Of a DNA stretch of 64,000 bases, positions 34,423 to 43,448 are shown one piece after another. The position numbers and the translations under genes were made by a program. Origin of the DNA: Kribbella rubisoli (lineage in GTDB: Bacteria; Actinomycetota; Actinomycetes; Propionibacteriales; Kribbellaceae). The notes under the pieces are model-generated. The model was not told where the DNA came from, searched no databases, and was given only the letters and a program-made list of their open reading frames with translations. The stretch spans positions 868,001 to 932,000 of the forward strand of contig NZ_SHKR01000012.1 of assembly GCF_004217145.1 (NCBI RefSeq), read 5' to 3'. The stretch's first letter is position 1; the number at the start of each line of letters is the position of its first letter.

Positions 34423-35253
34423 ATGGGCCGAATCGAGCGCCACGACATCCTGCAGCGGCTGCGCGGCAAGGTGGAGCGGCACGAGCCGATCGTCGGCGGC
34501 GGGGCCGGCACCGGCCTGTCCGCCAAGTGCGAGGAGGCCGGCGGGATCGACCTGATCATCGTCTACAACTCGGGACGGTTCCGGATGGCGGGCCGCGGTT
34601 CGCTGGCCGGGTTGCTTGCCTACGGCAACGCCAACGACATCGTGCTCGAGATGGCCGCCGAGATCGTCACCGTCGTCGAGCGGACGCCGGTGCTGGCCGG
34701 CGTCAATGCCACCGACCCGTTCTACCAGCCCGACGCCTTCCTCGCGAAGCTCGTCGCGGCCGGGTACTCCGGCGTGCAGAACTTCCCGACCGTCGGGCTG
34801 ATCGACGGCACCTTCCGCCAGAACCTCGAAGAGACCGGCATGGGCTATCAGCGAGAGGTCGAGCTGATCCGGCTCGCGGCCGAGCGCGACCTGCTGACCA
34901 CGCCGTACGTCTTCTCCGCCGAGGACGCCGCCGCGATGGCCGAGGCCGGCGCCGACGTGATCGTCTGCCATATGGGCCTGACCACCGGCGGCCAGATCGG
35001 CGCCGAGACCGCGCGCAACCTCGACGACTGCGTCCAACTGAGCAACGAATGGTCCGAGGCCGCCCGCGCCGTCCGCGACGACGTCATCATCCTCGTCCAC
35101 GGCGGCCCGGTCGCCGAACCCGCCGACGCCGAATACGTCCTCCGCAAGACCACCGGCATCCACGGCTTCTACGGCGCTTCCTCCCTCGAACGCCTCCCGG
35201 TCGAACGAGCCCTGGTCGAGCAGACCCGGGCGTTCACCTCGATCACCTTCTAG
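34423..35253 (+). CDS. Phosphoenolpyruvate hydrolase-like TIM-barrel protein (Tm-1 C-terminal type)
   Basis: A 276-residue TIM barrel of the PEP mutase/hydrolase-like family. Markers are [34 protein letters not shown] near the N-terminus, then [23 protein letters not shown] and [16 protein letters not shown] at 34423 has AGGGAG upstream; a GTG overlapping the previous stop (34390) is an alternative. With the preceding gene it reproduces, as two proteins, the two domains of plant Tm-1. Confidence 0.88.
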   Translation: MGRIERHDILQRLRGKVERHEPIVGGGAGTGLSAKCEEAGGIDLIIVYNSGRFRMAGRGSLAGLLAYGNANDIVLEMAAEIVTVVERTPVLAGVNATDPFYQPDAFLAKLVAAGYSGVQNFPTVGLIDGTFRQNLEETGMGYQREVELIRLAAERDLLTTPYVFSAEDAAAMAEAGADVIVCHMGLTTGGQIGAETARNLDDCVQLSNEWSEAARAVRDDVIILVHGGPVAEPADAEYVLRKTTGIHGFYGASSLERLPVERALVEQTRAFTSITF

Positions 35254-35258
35254 ACCTG

Positions 35259-35290
35259 GTCCGAGCCCGCCGACGCCGGCGGGCTCGGAC
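35259..35290. terminator. Strong bidirectional terminator hairpin
   Basis: GTCCGAGCCCGCCG pairs with CGGCGGGCTCGGAC, a perfect 14-bp stem with a 4-base loop, six bases after the stop of the TIM-barrel gene and nine before the stop of the convergent lyase gene. There is no clear T-run, as is common in high-GC actinobacteria. Confidence 0.8.
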
Positions 35291-35298
35291 GTCGTCGG

Positions 35299-38200
35299 CT
35301 AGGTGGTGGTGAGGAATTGGACCTCGGCGAGGTTGGTGAAGCCGCCGTGGTTGTCGCTGACGCGGAGTAGTGGTTGAGAGGTTGGGGCGGTCAGGGGGTA
35401 GACGTACCACTGGTTGCCGTCGGCAATTCCGGTGACGGTCGTGAGGGTTGTCCAGGTGGTGCCGCCGTCGGATGAGCCTTGGACGACGGTCCCGTTGGCG
35501 CGGCCGGGGAAGTTACTGCGGGGATGGACCCGGATCGCGTCGAACGTGAGAGGCGTGGTGGGGCTGACCTGGACCCAGCCGTTGCCGCTCGTGGTATCGG
35601 TGAAGGTGTTGATGTCGCCGTCGAACATCCGCCAGCCGTTCGCCTCCGGCGTGCCTACGCCGGGGAATGCGGGGCTGGAGGCAACGACCCAGCTCTGCTC
35701 GACCGGCACCGTGCGGACGCGGGTGTTCCAGAGTTGGAGTGAGCTGCCGTCGGTGGTGTCGACGATGGTCGCACCAGTCTGACCAGTGGAGGTGGTGTAG
35801 TCGACGCTGAACCGCAGCGTGCGGCCGTACGCGACGTCATCGGGCAGTGTCGCGGTCGCCGTCCAGTGGGTGCTGTCGCTGCTGGTGACGTGAGCGTCGA
35901 GACCCTCGATGCTCGCCGCCACGGTGCTCAGTGGTTCGCCGGCGGTCATGGTGAGGGTGACGGTGTCGCCGTCCTGCGCGAGGGTCGGATCGCTGTCGTT
36001 CGAGGCGATCGAGACGGACTGCATCGCCGTACTCATCTCGACCCGCTGGCCGTAGACCCGGAACTCGCTGAAGCTGGACAAACCGGGGTACGCCGGATCG
36101 GTCGGCACACCCGGATGGTCGACCTGGAGCTTCACGAACCGGAAGCTCTTGCCCTTGACCTCGTCACGGACCGGGATCCGCTCCAGAGCGAACCCATTGT
36201 CCGAGGTATCGGTCGTTTCGCGCGACGTCAGCAACGTCCAGGTCCGGCCGTCGTTGGACCCGTAGACATTGGCGCCCTGGGTCCGATTCGCGAAGTTGTA
36301 CCGGGCCTGCAACCCGAACGCGTCAGCCGTGACCCGGAAGCCGGACCCGAAGTCGATGATCGCCGGCGCGGTCAGGTCGCCGGAGAACGTGTTGAAGTCA
36401 CCGTCGAGCAGGTTGCCCAGGGCAACCGGGGACAACGTCGCCGAGGTGGCCCGGCCGAAGTAGTCGAACGATCCGTCGTCGGACATCGTCGGCGTCAGCT
36501 TCTCCAGGTGCGCGACCGCGTTCTGGAGGGTGACGAGATCAGCGGCGAAGGTCGCCGAGTCCGCGCTCTGGACGTGACCTTCGGCCACGGCCTTGGCTGT
36601 CTCGACCGCACTCGCGGTCGCACGGGTGTAACCGACAGCGTCGTACCCGTCCAGCGCCGCACGGATCGCCGCCGAGCGGTCCCGGCTGACCGTCAGCCGG
36701 ACCCGGAGTACGGCGTCTGTGGTCGGGTCGGAGGCAACGACGAACGTGTTGACCGTGCCGACCTGCCGCGTGGTCGGACGCCACGTCAGCGTTCCCGTCT
36801 GCGCGTCGATCGCTGCGCCCGCGGGCAGTGTTGTTCCAGCTGTGTAGGTCAGCGGATCGTTGTCCGTAGCAACGAGAGTCGCTGACAGCGGCTCACCCGC
36901 GACACCGAGCAGGCGTAGGTCGGAGCCTTGCGGGAACTGCGGTGGTGACAGCTCGGTCTTCGCCTTCAGGTTGACGGCATCGAGATCCACATCGGATCCC
37001 AAGACCGTGTAATACGCGAGATACTCGCCGCCGGCGCTGCCGCGAAGCTTGCTGGTGCTCATGTCGTACGTGATGTACCGCCACTTGCCGTGCGTGTCAG
37101 GCAGCGTCAACGAGTAGTACGGCGCGAGCGTTCGTTGCTTGCGGATCTGCAAGGTCGCCGTACCGGTCGTCCGGATGAGAATGCCGACCGGGCTGTACCC
37201 GGACCGGTCGTCGTACAGCAGGGTCCGCACCGCCAAGGTCGAGTGGGCCTTCATCCGGACGTACGTCCCGTGCACCGACGTCCCCGGCGTGATCGGCACA
37301 GTGCGCGTCTCGGCTTGAACCAGTGCGTTCTGCTGCACCGGCGTCGTCGTACCGGCGAGCGATGCTGGGAACGACAGCCAGGCGTCCGGATTGAAGTCCG
37401 GGTTGCTGTTCCAGAAGTTGTACGGCGCTGTGCCCCAGAAGAACTGTGGTCCGCCGTCCTGCTTGGTCGCGAGCTCGGTGATGCTCGGCGCGATCTTGGA
37501 AACAGCCGGTCCGAGCAGGCCCTCGTAGATCGTGTAGAGCTCGTTGGTGGGGTCGAAGAGCCGGCCGCGATACGCCTGCGACAGGACTCCGCCGCGTTGG
37601 GTGGTGTCGATCCAGGGGATGTCCTTGCCCATCATGAACGCGAAGAACTGCTCCGATCCGCGCAGCAGCCGGTAGTCCCCGAACGCGTACGGCGAGACCG
37701 CGTCGCGCCGCGTCGACACCGTGCCGAGGACCGGGTCGAGCCGGGTGCCCTGGACGTCGATGACCCGCGCGAGCTGGGTCAGCATCGTGACGTCGTCCCA
37801 GGCGTGCGCCTGGTCCCGTCCCATCTCCTGCAACTGCACGAACGAGCGCCCGTACGGATTGCGCGGATCGTTCTTGGCAATGACCGGCATCACCTTGCTG
37901 AGGGCGCCGTTGGTGTCGACGTCGGTGTTGGTCGAGTTGACCGAGAACCACTCGACCGCCTCGCGATAGCGGGCGAGGTTGTCGGTGAAGATGTAGCCGG
38001 CGATCGCGCCGATCAGCGAGTAGCTGTGCTGACCCATGAAGTTGTGGTTGCGATACAGGAAGGTCTGGGTCAGCGGTACGACGAGGTTGGCGGTCAGGTT
38101 CGCCGTGTCGCTGTCGTTCCAGGCGAGGTCGTAGCCGCTCGTCCCCGGGTTCACGCTGGTGTAGCGCAGGATCTCCGCGGCCGCGAGCATCCGCATCAGC

Positions 38201-38712
38201 GGGGCGCCGCTGTGGATGTGGGCGTCCGGGTAGTACACGTAGCCGTTCGGATCCATGTGGCTCCAGATCCGGATCAGCCGCAGGCTGTTCTCGCGGTACA
38301 TCGGATCGCCGGTGATGACGTACTGGATCGCCTGCGTGTACGCGCGGAACGCGTCGTCGATGAACTGCGACTCGACGCCCTGCGAGTTGAACGCCTTGTT
38401 CGCGGGCTGGTCCGCACCGGGGCCAAGGTTCCGTGAACTGAAGGTCGTCGACGCGTACGACGTGGCGGTCATCGCCGCGTAGTACGACGCCCACGGTTCC
38501 ACGTGCTGCTGAACCTGGGTCCGCGCGGTCTCGAGGGATGACGCGCTGACCGCCAGACCGGGATGCACGAACCCGGCCGCTGAGGTCACGCGGTTGATCG
38601 TTGGCGCGGGAAACCCGGCGGCGGCCGCGGGTGGCGCGACCCCCACGAGCCCGCCTATCGCAGTGAGGACGGCAGCCACCGCAACCGCCACGGCTGCCCG
38701 GAGCTGATTCAT
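35299..38712 (-). CDS. Large secreted alginate-lyase-like protein with discoidin domains
   Basis: A 1137-residue exported protein. Signal peptide: residues 1-32, ending PPAAAAG. Residues 50-440 form an alginate-lyase-like (alpha/alpha) toroid (PDAHIHSGAPLMRMLAAAEILRY, FLYRNHNFMGQHSYSLIGAIAGY, GRDQAHAWDDV with likely Asn/His/Tyr active-site residues). About 455-590 is a beta domain, 600-680 an Ig/He-PIG repeat, 690-750 a short helical FIVAR-like segment, 760-880 a discoidin (F5/8C) domain, and 1010-1137 a second one. It probably degrades a uronic-acid polysaccharide outside the cell; cleavage products would feed the importer at 39979-43442. Confidence 0.83.
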   Translation of the reverse strand: MNQLRAAVAVAVAAVLTAIGGLVGVAPPAAAAGFPAPTINRVTSAAGFVHPGLAVSASSLETARTQVQQHVEPWASYYAAMTATSYASTTFSSRNLGPGADQPANKAFNSQGVESQFIDDAFRAYTQAIQYVITGDPMYRENSLRLIRIWSHMDPNGYVYYPDAHIHSGAPLMRMLAAAEILRYTSVNPGTSGYDLAWNDSDTANLTANLVVPLTQTFLYRNHNFMGQHSYSLIGAIAGYIFTDNLARYREAVEWFSVNSTNTDVDTNGALSKVMPVIAKNDPRNPYGRSFVQLQEMGRDQAHAWDDVTMLTQLARVIDVQGTRLDPVLGTVSTRRDAVSPYAFGDYRLLRGSEQFFAFMMGKDIPWIDTTQRGGVLSQAYRGRLFDPTNELYTIYEGLLGPAVSKIAPSITELATKQDGGPQFFWGTAPYNFWNSNPDFNPDAWLSFPASLAGTTTPVQQNALVQAETRTVPITPGTSVHGTYVRMKAHSTLAVRTLLYDDRSGYSPVGILIRTTGTATLQIRKQRTLAPYYSLTLPDTHGKWRYITYDMSTSKLRGSAGGEYLAYYTVLGSDVDLDAVNLKAKTELSPPQFPQGSDLRLLGVAGEPLSATLVATDNDPLTYTAGTTLPAGAAIDAQTGTLTWRPTTRQVGTVNTFVVASDPTTDAVLRVRLTVSRDRSAAIRAALDGYDAVGYTRATASAVETAKAVAEGHVQSADSATFAADLVTLQNAVAHLEKLTPTMSDDGSFDYFGRATSATLSPVALGNLLDGDFNTFSGDLTAPAIIDFGSGFRVTADAFGLQARYNFANRTQGANVYGSNDGRTWTLLTSRETTDTSDNGFALERIPVRDEVKGKSFRFVKLQVDHPGVPTDPAYPGLSSFSEFRVYGQRVEMSTAMQSVSIASNDSDPTLAQDGDTVTLTMTAGEPLSTVAASIEGLDAHVTSSDSTHWTATATLPDDVAYGRTLRFSVDYTTSTGQTGATIVDTTDGSSLQLWNTRVRTVPVEQSWVVASSPAFPGVGTPEANGWRMFDGDINTFTDTTSGNGWVQVSPTTPLTFDAIRVHPRSNFPGRANGTVVQGSSDGGTTWTTLTTVTGIADGNQWYVYPLTAPTSQPLLRVSDNHGGFTNLAEVQFLTTT

Positions 38713-38813
38713 CGTGGGTCACTCTCCCTAGATCGTCGGCGGGACCAGCGGGAGCCTCGCATCGCGGTCAGCGGCGGCCAAGAACGAAGTCGTTCCCGAA
38801 ATTTTTGGAACCC

Positions 38814-38829
38814 TCATAGTTAACGATTG
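38814..38829. promoter_or_regulatory. Half-conserved LacI-type operator near the lyase promoter
   Basis: CATAGTTAACGATT, about 100 bases upstream of the lyase start, shares CATAGTTAACGNTT with the reverse strand of the 46178-46195 operator. This suggests one LacI protein acts on both. Confidence 0.4.
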
Positions 38830-38864
38830 CTGTGCGACGCTTGAGCGCACATCGAGCGGTTGAT

Positions 38865-38882
38865 CCAGAAAGCGCTCTCTGG
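38865..38882. promoter_or_regulatory. LacI-type operator before the hydroxyacid dehydrogenase
   Basis: CCAGAAAGCGCTCTCTGG is an 18-bp palindrome with a single mismatched pair, centred on AGCGCT, ending 14 bases before the GTG start. It shares AGAAAGCGCT with the importer operator at 39941. Confidence 0.7.
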
Positions 38883-38896
38883 ACTTTGGAGGTACC

Positions 38897-39883
38897 GTGC
38901 CCGATCGACCGCCGGCCGTCTTCGTGTTGTCCGCGGAGCACTGGCCGTCGCTGTTCCCGGCCGCCGTCCTGCAGCGGATCGGCGAACTCGTCGCCTGCGA
39001 CCCGGTGTTGGTCGTCGACCGGTTCGACGATCCGCGCCTCGACGGGCGGCTCGCTGATCTCGAGATCCTGATCACCGGCTGGGGCTGTCCCGCGGTCGAC
39101 GTACCGCTACTGGATGCGATGCCGAAACTCCGCGCGGTGCTGCATGCCGCCGGCAGTGTGAAAGGGCACCTGTGTCCGGAGGTGTGGGAGCGGGGCGTTG
39201 CCGTCTCGTCAGCGGCGTCGGCCAACGCCGTACCGGTCGCGGAGTACACCCTCGGCGCGATCCTCCTGGCAGGCAAGGGCGCGTTCGGATTGCGCGAGCG
39301 CTATCGCCGCGAGCGGGGCTTCGAGCTGGGGTTCATCCATCCGGATGTGGGGAACTACGGGCGCACGGTCGGCATCATCGGCGCATCCCGGATCGGCCGG
39401 CAGGTGATCGATCTCCTGCGGCCGCTGGACTTCCGCGTCCAGGTCTACGACCCGTACGCCGAGGACGTGGATGTGGTCGACCTGGCGACGCTGCTCTCGA
39501 CCAGCGACATCGTCAGCGTGCATGCGCCCTCCACGCCGGAGACGTACCGCATGATCGGGCGGGAGCAGTTGGCGCTGATGCCCGACGGCGCGACGTTGAT
39601 CAACACCGCGCGCGGACAGCTCGTCGACACGGAGGCGCTGACCGCCGAACTGCTGTCGGGACGGCTCGCGGCGATCCTCGACGTGACCGATCCCGAGCCG
39701 TTGCAGCCGGGCTCGCCGCTGTTCAGCCTGCCGAACGCGTTCCTCACACCACACGTCGCGGGATCGCACGGCAACGAGCTCACCCGCCTCGGCGCCTGCG
39801 TCGCGGATGAGCTCCAGCGCTTCCTGGCCGGGGACCCGCTCCGCTTCCCGGTCACGCTCGCCGATCTCGATCGCGGTGCCTGA
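38897..39883 (+). CDS. D-2-hydroxyacid dehydrogenase (phosphoglycerate dehydrogenase-like)
   Basis: A 328-residue NAD-dependent enzyme. The nucleotide-binding motif is GRTVGIIGASRIGRQVIDLL (GXSXXG variant). The catalytic triad is visible as Arg in LINTARGQLVD, Glu in DVTDPEPLQPG and His in TPHVAGSHGNE. Typical reactions are reversible reductions of 2-keto acids. GTG at 38897 follows GGAGG, just after an AGCGCT operator. Its place between the secreted lyase and the importer suggests it handles a sugar acid or keto-acid released from the polysaccharide; this is inference. Confidence 0.88.
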   Translation: MPDRPPAVFVLSAEHWPSLFPAAVLQRIGELVACDPVLVVDRFDDPRLDGRLADLEILITGWGCPAVDVPLLDAMPKLRAVLHAAGSVKGHLCPEVWERGVAVSSAASANAVPVAEYTLGAILLAGKGAFGLRERYRRERGFELGFIHPDVGNYGRTVGIIGASRIGRQVIDLLRPLDFRVQVYDPYAEDVDVVDLATLLSTSDIVSVHAPSTPETYRMIGREQLALMPDGATLINTARGQLVDTEALTAELLSGRLAAILDVTDPEPLQPGSPLFSLPNAFLTPHVAGSHGNELTRLGACVADELQRFLAGDPLRFPVTLADLDRGA

Positions 39884-39902
39884 AAGACAACGATCCCTGC
39901 CC

Positions 39903-39931
39903 TTGACACGCCTTGGCGGCGCAGTTAGGTT
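39903..39931 (+). promoter_or_regulatory. Promoter of the LplB/YtcP-type importer operon
   Basis: TTGACA at 39903-39908, a 17-base spacer and TAGGTT at 39926-39931 form a good sigma-70-type promoter. The AGCGCT operator at 39941-39956 begins 10 bases after the -10, at the transcription start, an ideal position for repression. Confidence 0.75.
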
Positions 39932-39940
39932 CCCGACAGA

Positions 39941-39956
39941 TGGAAAGCGCTTTCTA
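39941..39956. promoter_or_regulatory. LacI-type operator of the importer operon
   Basis: TGGAAAGCGCTTTCTA contains the perfect 12-bp palindrome GAAAGCGCTTTC, centred on GC as in LacI-family operators, directly after the promoter at 39903-39931. Confidence 0.8.
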
Positions 39957-39978
39957 TAGAAATCGGAAGGAGACTGCC

Positions 39979-40917
39979 ATGACCGATCTGCCGGCCGGGC
40001 GGCGCCGCGCGATGCTGCGGACGAGCCTGTGGCTGAGTCTGCTGGCACTGCCCGCGGTGGCGTTCTTCCTGGTCTTCAGCTATGCGCCGATGGCCGGGCT
40101 GGTGGTCGCCTTCAAGGAGTTCGACATCAGCCGCGGCATCTTCGGCAGCCCGTGGAACGGCCTGGACAACTTCCGGTACTTCTTCAGCTCCGGCGACGCG
40201 CAGCGGATCCTGGTGAACACGCTGCTGCTCAACGTGCTGTTCCTGGCCGCGACGCTGGCCGCCGGCGTCACCCTCGCGATCATGCTCAACGAGCTCCGCG
40301 GCCGGTACTTCAAGCGGGTCGCCCAGTCGACGATCTTCTTCCCGTACTTCGTCTCGCCGGTCGTGATCGCGATCATGCTGCAGGTGCTGCTGTCCGGGCC
40401 GGCCGGCTCGGGGGGCGCGGTCAACGACGCGCTGTCGGGCTTCGGTCTGCCGACCGTCAGTTGGTACACCGAGCCCGGTCCGTGGCCGTGGATCCTCACC
40501 GTGGTGAAGGTCTGGCAGATGGGCGGCTACATGAGCGTCATCTTCCTGGCCGCGATCACGTCGATCCCCGAGGACGTCTACGAGGCCGGCCAGATCGACG
40601 GCGCGAGCCGTGCGCAGATGGCGTTGCGGATCACGCTCCCGTTGCTCAAGCCGACCGCGGCGGTGCTGCTCGTCCTCGGCGTCGGGCGGATCTTCTACGG
40701 CGACTTCGGCACGATCTACGCGATCATCGGCGACAACGGCACGCTCTTCCCGACGACCGATGTCATCGACACCTACGTCTTCCGTTCCCTGCGCCAGATC
40801 GGCGACTTCGGCACCACGGCCGCGATCGGCCTGTTCCAGTCCGTCGTCGGGTTCGTTCTGGTTGCGACGGCCCTGCTGATCCAGCGCCGGTACTCGAAGG
40901 AAACGAGCCTGCTGTGA
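39979..40917 (+). CDS. ABC transporter permease, LplB/YteP type
   Basis: A 312-residue permease of the polysaccharide-importer group. The N-terminal segment LLALPAVAFFLVFSYAPMAGLVVAFKEFD is distinctive for LplB-like proteins; six membrane segments follow, with an EAA loop reading YEAGQIDGASRAQMALRITLPLL. ATG at 39979 follows GGAAGGAG. It is the first gene of an operon controlled by the AGCGCT operator. Members import oligosaccharides such as unsaturated galacturonans or rhamnogalacturonan fragments. Confidence 0.92.
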   Translation: MTDLPAGRRRAMLRTSLWLSLLALPAVAFFLVFSYAPMAGLVVAFKEFDISRGIFGSPWNGLDNFRYFFSSGDAQRILVNTLLLNVLFLAATLAAGVTLAIMLNELRGRYFKRVAQSTIFFPYFVSPVVIAIMLQVLLSGPAGSGGAVNDALSGFGLPTVSWYTEPGPWPWILTVVKVWQMGGYMSVIFLAAITSIPEDVYEAGQIDGASRAQMALRITLPLLKPTAAVLLVLGVGRIFYGDFGTIYAIIGDNGTLFPTTDVIDTYVFRSLRQIGDFGTTAAIGLFQSVVGFVLVATALLIQRRYSKETSLL

Positions 40918-41834
40918 CCACTGCCCTTACCTCGAGCCTGGCGAAGACCACGGCCCGGACCGCGACCCGACGCCGTCGCCGCCCGGAGGCCTTCACCGTC
41001 GTCAGCGTCATCGGCGTCACCTGCTTCATGCTGATCTGCCTGGTGCCGTTCTGGATGATCGTGTCCGGTTCGTTCACCGACGAGCAGACGCTGGCCACCA
41101 GCGGGTACAGCCTGATTCCGAGGCCGTTCTCCACCACGTCGTACGAGCTGATCTTCACCGGTCCGACCGTGCTGAGCGCCTACACCGCGAGCATCTTCAT
41201 CACCGTCGTCGGTACGGCGATGGCGCTGGCCTTCACGTCCGGGCTGAGCTGGGTCATCGCGCGGCGTCTGCCCTACGTCAGCAGGCCGTTGGCGGTGTTC
41301 GCCTACATCCCGATGCTGTTCACCGGCGGCCTGGTTCCGCTGTACCTGCTCGTCACGCAGTACCTGAAGCTGCAGAACAGCTACTTCGCCGTCATCCTGC
41401 CGTTGCTCGTGGCACCTTTCCTGGTCTTCATCCAGGTCTCGGCCTTCCGCCAGCTGCCCGAGGAGATACTCGACTCGGCGCGGGTCGACGGCGCGGGGGA
41501 GATGCAGATCTTCTTCCGCATCGGGCTCCCGCTGTCCAAGCCGATCCTCGCGGTGATCGGCCTGTTCTACGCCGTGCACTACTGGAACGAATGGTTCACG
41601 GCGCTGTTGTTCATGTCGGACGTGCACAAGTATCCGCTGCCGCTGTTACTGCAGAACCTGATCTCGAACGTCTCGTTCTCGCAGATGCTGCCGACGGCCG
41701 CGGAGCAATCGACGCCGGTCTACCAGCTCCGGCTCGCCCTGACGGTCGTCACCATCGGCCCGATCCTGCTCGCGTATCCCTTCGCGCAGCGCTACTTCGT
41801 CAAAGGCATCACTCTCGGAGCCACCAAAGGCTGA
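40914..41834 (+). CDS. ABC transporter permease, YtcP type
   Basis: A 306-residue partner permease starting with GTG inside the previous stop (GTGA). Six membrane segments; the EAA-like loop reads DSARVDGAGEMQIFFRIGLPLS, and the ending, AQRYFVKGITLGATKG, is typical of YtcP. It forms the channel with the LplB-like protein. Confidence 0.92.
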   Translation: MTTALTSSLAKTTARTATRRRRRPEAFTVVSVIGVTCFMLICLVPFWMIVSGSFTDEQTLATSGYSLIPRPFSTTSYELIFTGPTVLSAYTASIFITVVGTAMALAFTSGLSWVIARRLPYVSRPLAVFAYIPMLFTGGLVPLYLLVTQYLKLQNSYFAVILPLLVAPFLVFIQVSAFRQLPEEILDSARVDGAGEMQIFFRIGLPLSKPILAVIGLFYAVHYWNEWFTALLFMSDVHKYPLPLLLQNLISNVSFSQMLPTAAEQSTPVYQLRLALTVVTIGPILLAYPFAQRYFVKGITLGATKG

Positions 41835-41873
41835 CGGCTCCGTCCCACCACTTTCAGTACTCCAGGAGGCATC

Positions 41874-43442
41874 GTGCCCGCCACATCTCCAGCCGGTCTC
41901 AGCAGGCGCGGCTTTCTGGCCGCCACCGGCGGCCTGTCCCTCGCGTCCCTTCTCGGCCTGAACGGTTGCGGCGATTCGTCGTCCGGTTCCGGTTCCGGCT
42001 CCGGTGGTAGCGTCGACAACCTCGCGTTGCTGCTCCCCGGTGATGCGCCGAAGGGCTGGGACGCCGTACTCGCGAAGGTGAACGAGAAGCTGAAGAAGGA
42101 TCTCGGCTTCACGATCTCCCCGCAGTTCATCGCCTGGTCGAACTACCAGCAGCAGTCGCTGCTGAAGTTCACCGCCGGCGAGAAGTTCGACACCGCGCTC
42201 CAGGCGCGCTGGCTGAACATGATCCAGCTGGTCGCGAGCAAGTCCCTCGTGCCGGTCGGTGACCTGATCGCCAAGTACCCGAACCTGAGCAAGACCCTTG
42301 ATTCCCAGCTGCTCGAGCAGAACAAGTGGTCCGGCAAGCTGTACGGCATCCCGCAGGTCAACTCCGCCGCCCGCCTGCATCACTTCACCGTCCGGCAGGA
42401 CCTGGCCGACAAGCTCGGCGCCGGCGACCTCAGCACGTTCGACCAGCTGGAGAAGTTCTGGTACGACGTCAAGCAGAAGGAGAAGATCACTCCGGTCGGC
42501 ATCTCGTCGAACATGCCCGACCTGCTCGTCGCGTTCGCCCCGGTGGGCTGGCTCAACCAGCACGACTGGGAGAACCCGCACGTCAGCGTGCAGACCTTCA
42601 GCGGCGGCTCGTTCCCGTTCTACCTGGCGCAGGACGGCAAGACGACCGGCTCGGCCCACCCGATCCCGTTCTGGGAGGCGCCCGGCGTTCTCGACGCGCT
42701 CCGCACGGTCCGCAAGTACTACCTCGACGGCATCATCAACAAGGACGCGCTGAACGTCGACTCTTCCACGATCGGCACCCAGTTCGAGTCCGGCCGGATC
42801 TCCACCCGCTGGGCGATGACCGACGGACTGTCATCGCAGTCACTGGCGCCGCTGCGCAAGGCCGTGCCGGGCGCCCAGATCGCCAACGTCATCCCGCTGG
42901 GCGGCGGCAAGGGCGCGAAGCCGAACCAGACCTTCCAGGCCGACAACTTCGTTGTGCTGAACGTCAAGGGCAAGAGCAACGAACGCGCCATGCAACTGGA
43001 GGACTGGGTCTCGATCAAGGAGAACCACGATCTGCTCAGCTACGGCGTCGAAGGCAAGGACTGGAAGCCGGTCGGCGCGGACAAGTTCGAGCAGCTGTCG
43101 CAGTACGGCTTCCCCGGGTTCGCCCTGTGCTGGCGGCAGAAGCTCGAGAAGAAGATCAAGGACATCACCCCGACCGAGGAGGCGTGGTTCGACTGGGCGC
43201 AGGACTACAACAACTTCACCGTCGACCCGTACGCGTCCTTCGTGCCGGACGTGACGCCGGTGAAGCGGCAGGACTCCCAGGTGAGCGCGGCGATGACGCA
43301 GTACGGGAATCCGTTGTGGATCGGTGCGGTCGACGTCGACAAAGGCCTGGACAGCCTGAAGAAGGCAGTCGACAAGGCCGGGCTCGCGGATCTGCAGGCC
43401 GAGATGGAGAAGCAGGCGAACGCATACCTCAAGGGTGCCTGA
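41874..43442 (+). CDS. LipO-type oligosaccharide-binding lipoprotein
   Basis: A 522-residue extracellular binding protein of the large LipO group that goes with LplB/YtcP permeases. The leader has twin Arg (LSRRGFLAATGG) and a lipobox (LGLNGC), followed by a Gly/Ser linker. GTG at 41874 follows CAGGAGG. It lies 39 bases after the permease. It likely binds oligosaccharides produced by the secreted lyase. Confidence 0.9.
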   Translation: MPATSPAGLSRRGFLAATGGLSLASLLGLNGCGDSSSGSGSGSGGSVDNLALLLPGDAPKGWDAVLAKVNEKLKKDLGFTISPQFIAWSNYQQQSLLKFTAGEKFDTALQARWLNMIQLVASKSLVPVGDLIAKYPNLSKTLDSQLLEQNKWSGKLYGIPQVNSAARLHHFTVRQDLADKLGAGDLSTFDQLEKFWYDVKQKEKITPVGISSNMPDLLVAFAPVGWLNQHDWENPHVSVQTFSGGSFPFYLAQDGKTTGSAHPIPFWEAPGVLDALRTVRKYYLDGIINKDALNVDSSTIGTQFESGRISTRWAMTDGLSSQSLAPLRKAVPGAQIANVIPLGGGKGAKPNQTFQADNFVVLNVKGKSNERAMQLEDWVSIKENHDLLSYGVEGKDWKPVGADKFEQLSQYGFPGFALCWRQKLEKKIKDITPTEEAWFDWAQDYNNFTVDPYASFVPDVTPVKRQDSQVSAAMTQYGNPLWIGAVDVDKGLDSLKKAVDKAGLADLQAEMEKQANAYLKGA

Positions 43443-43448
43443 GGGCCG

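Noticed and set aside
37090..38436. Long plus-strand frame opposite the lyase-like gene
   Set aside because: Arg/Val-rich shadow; the minus strand encodes a signal peptide and recognisable domains.
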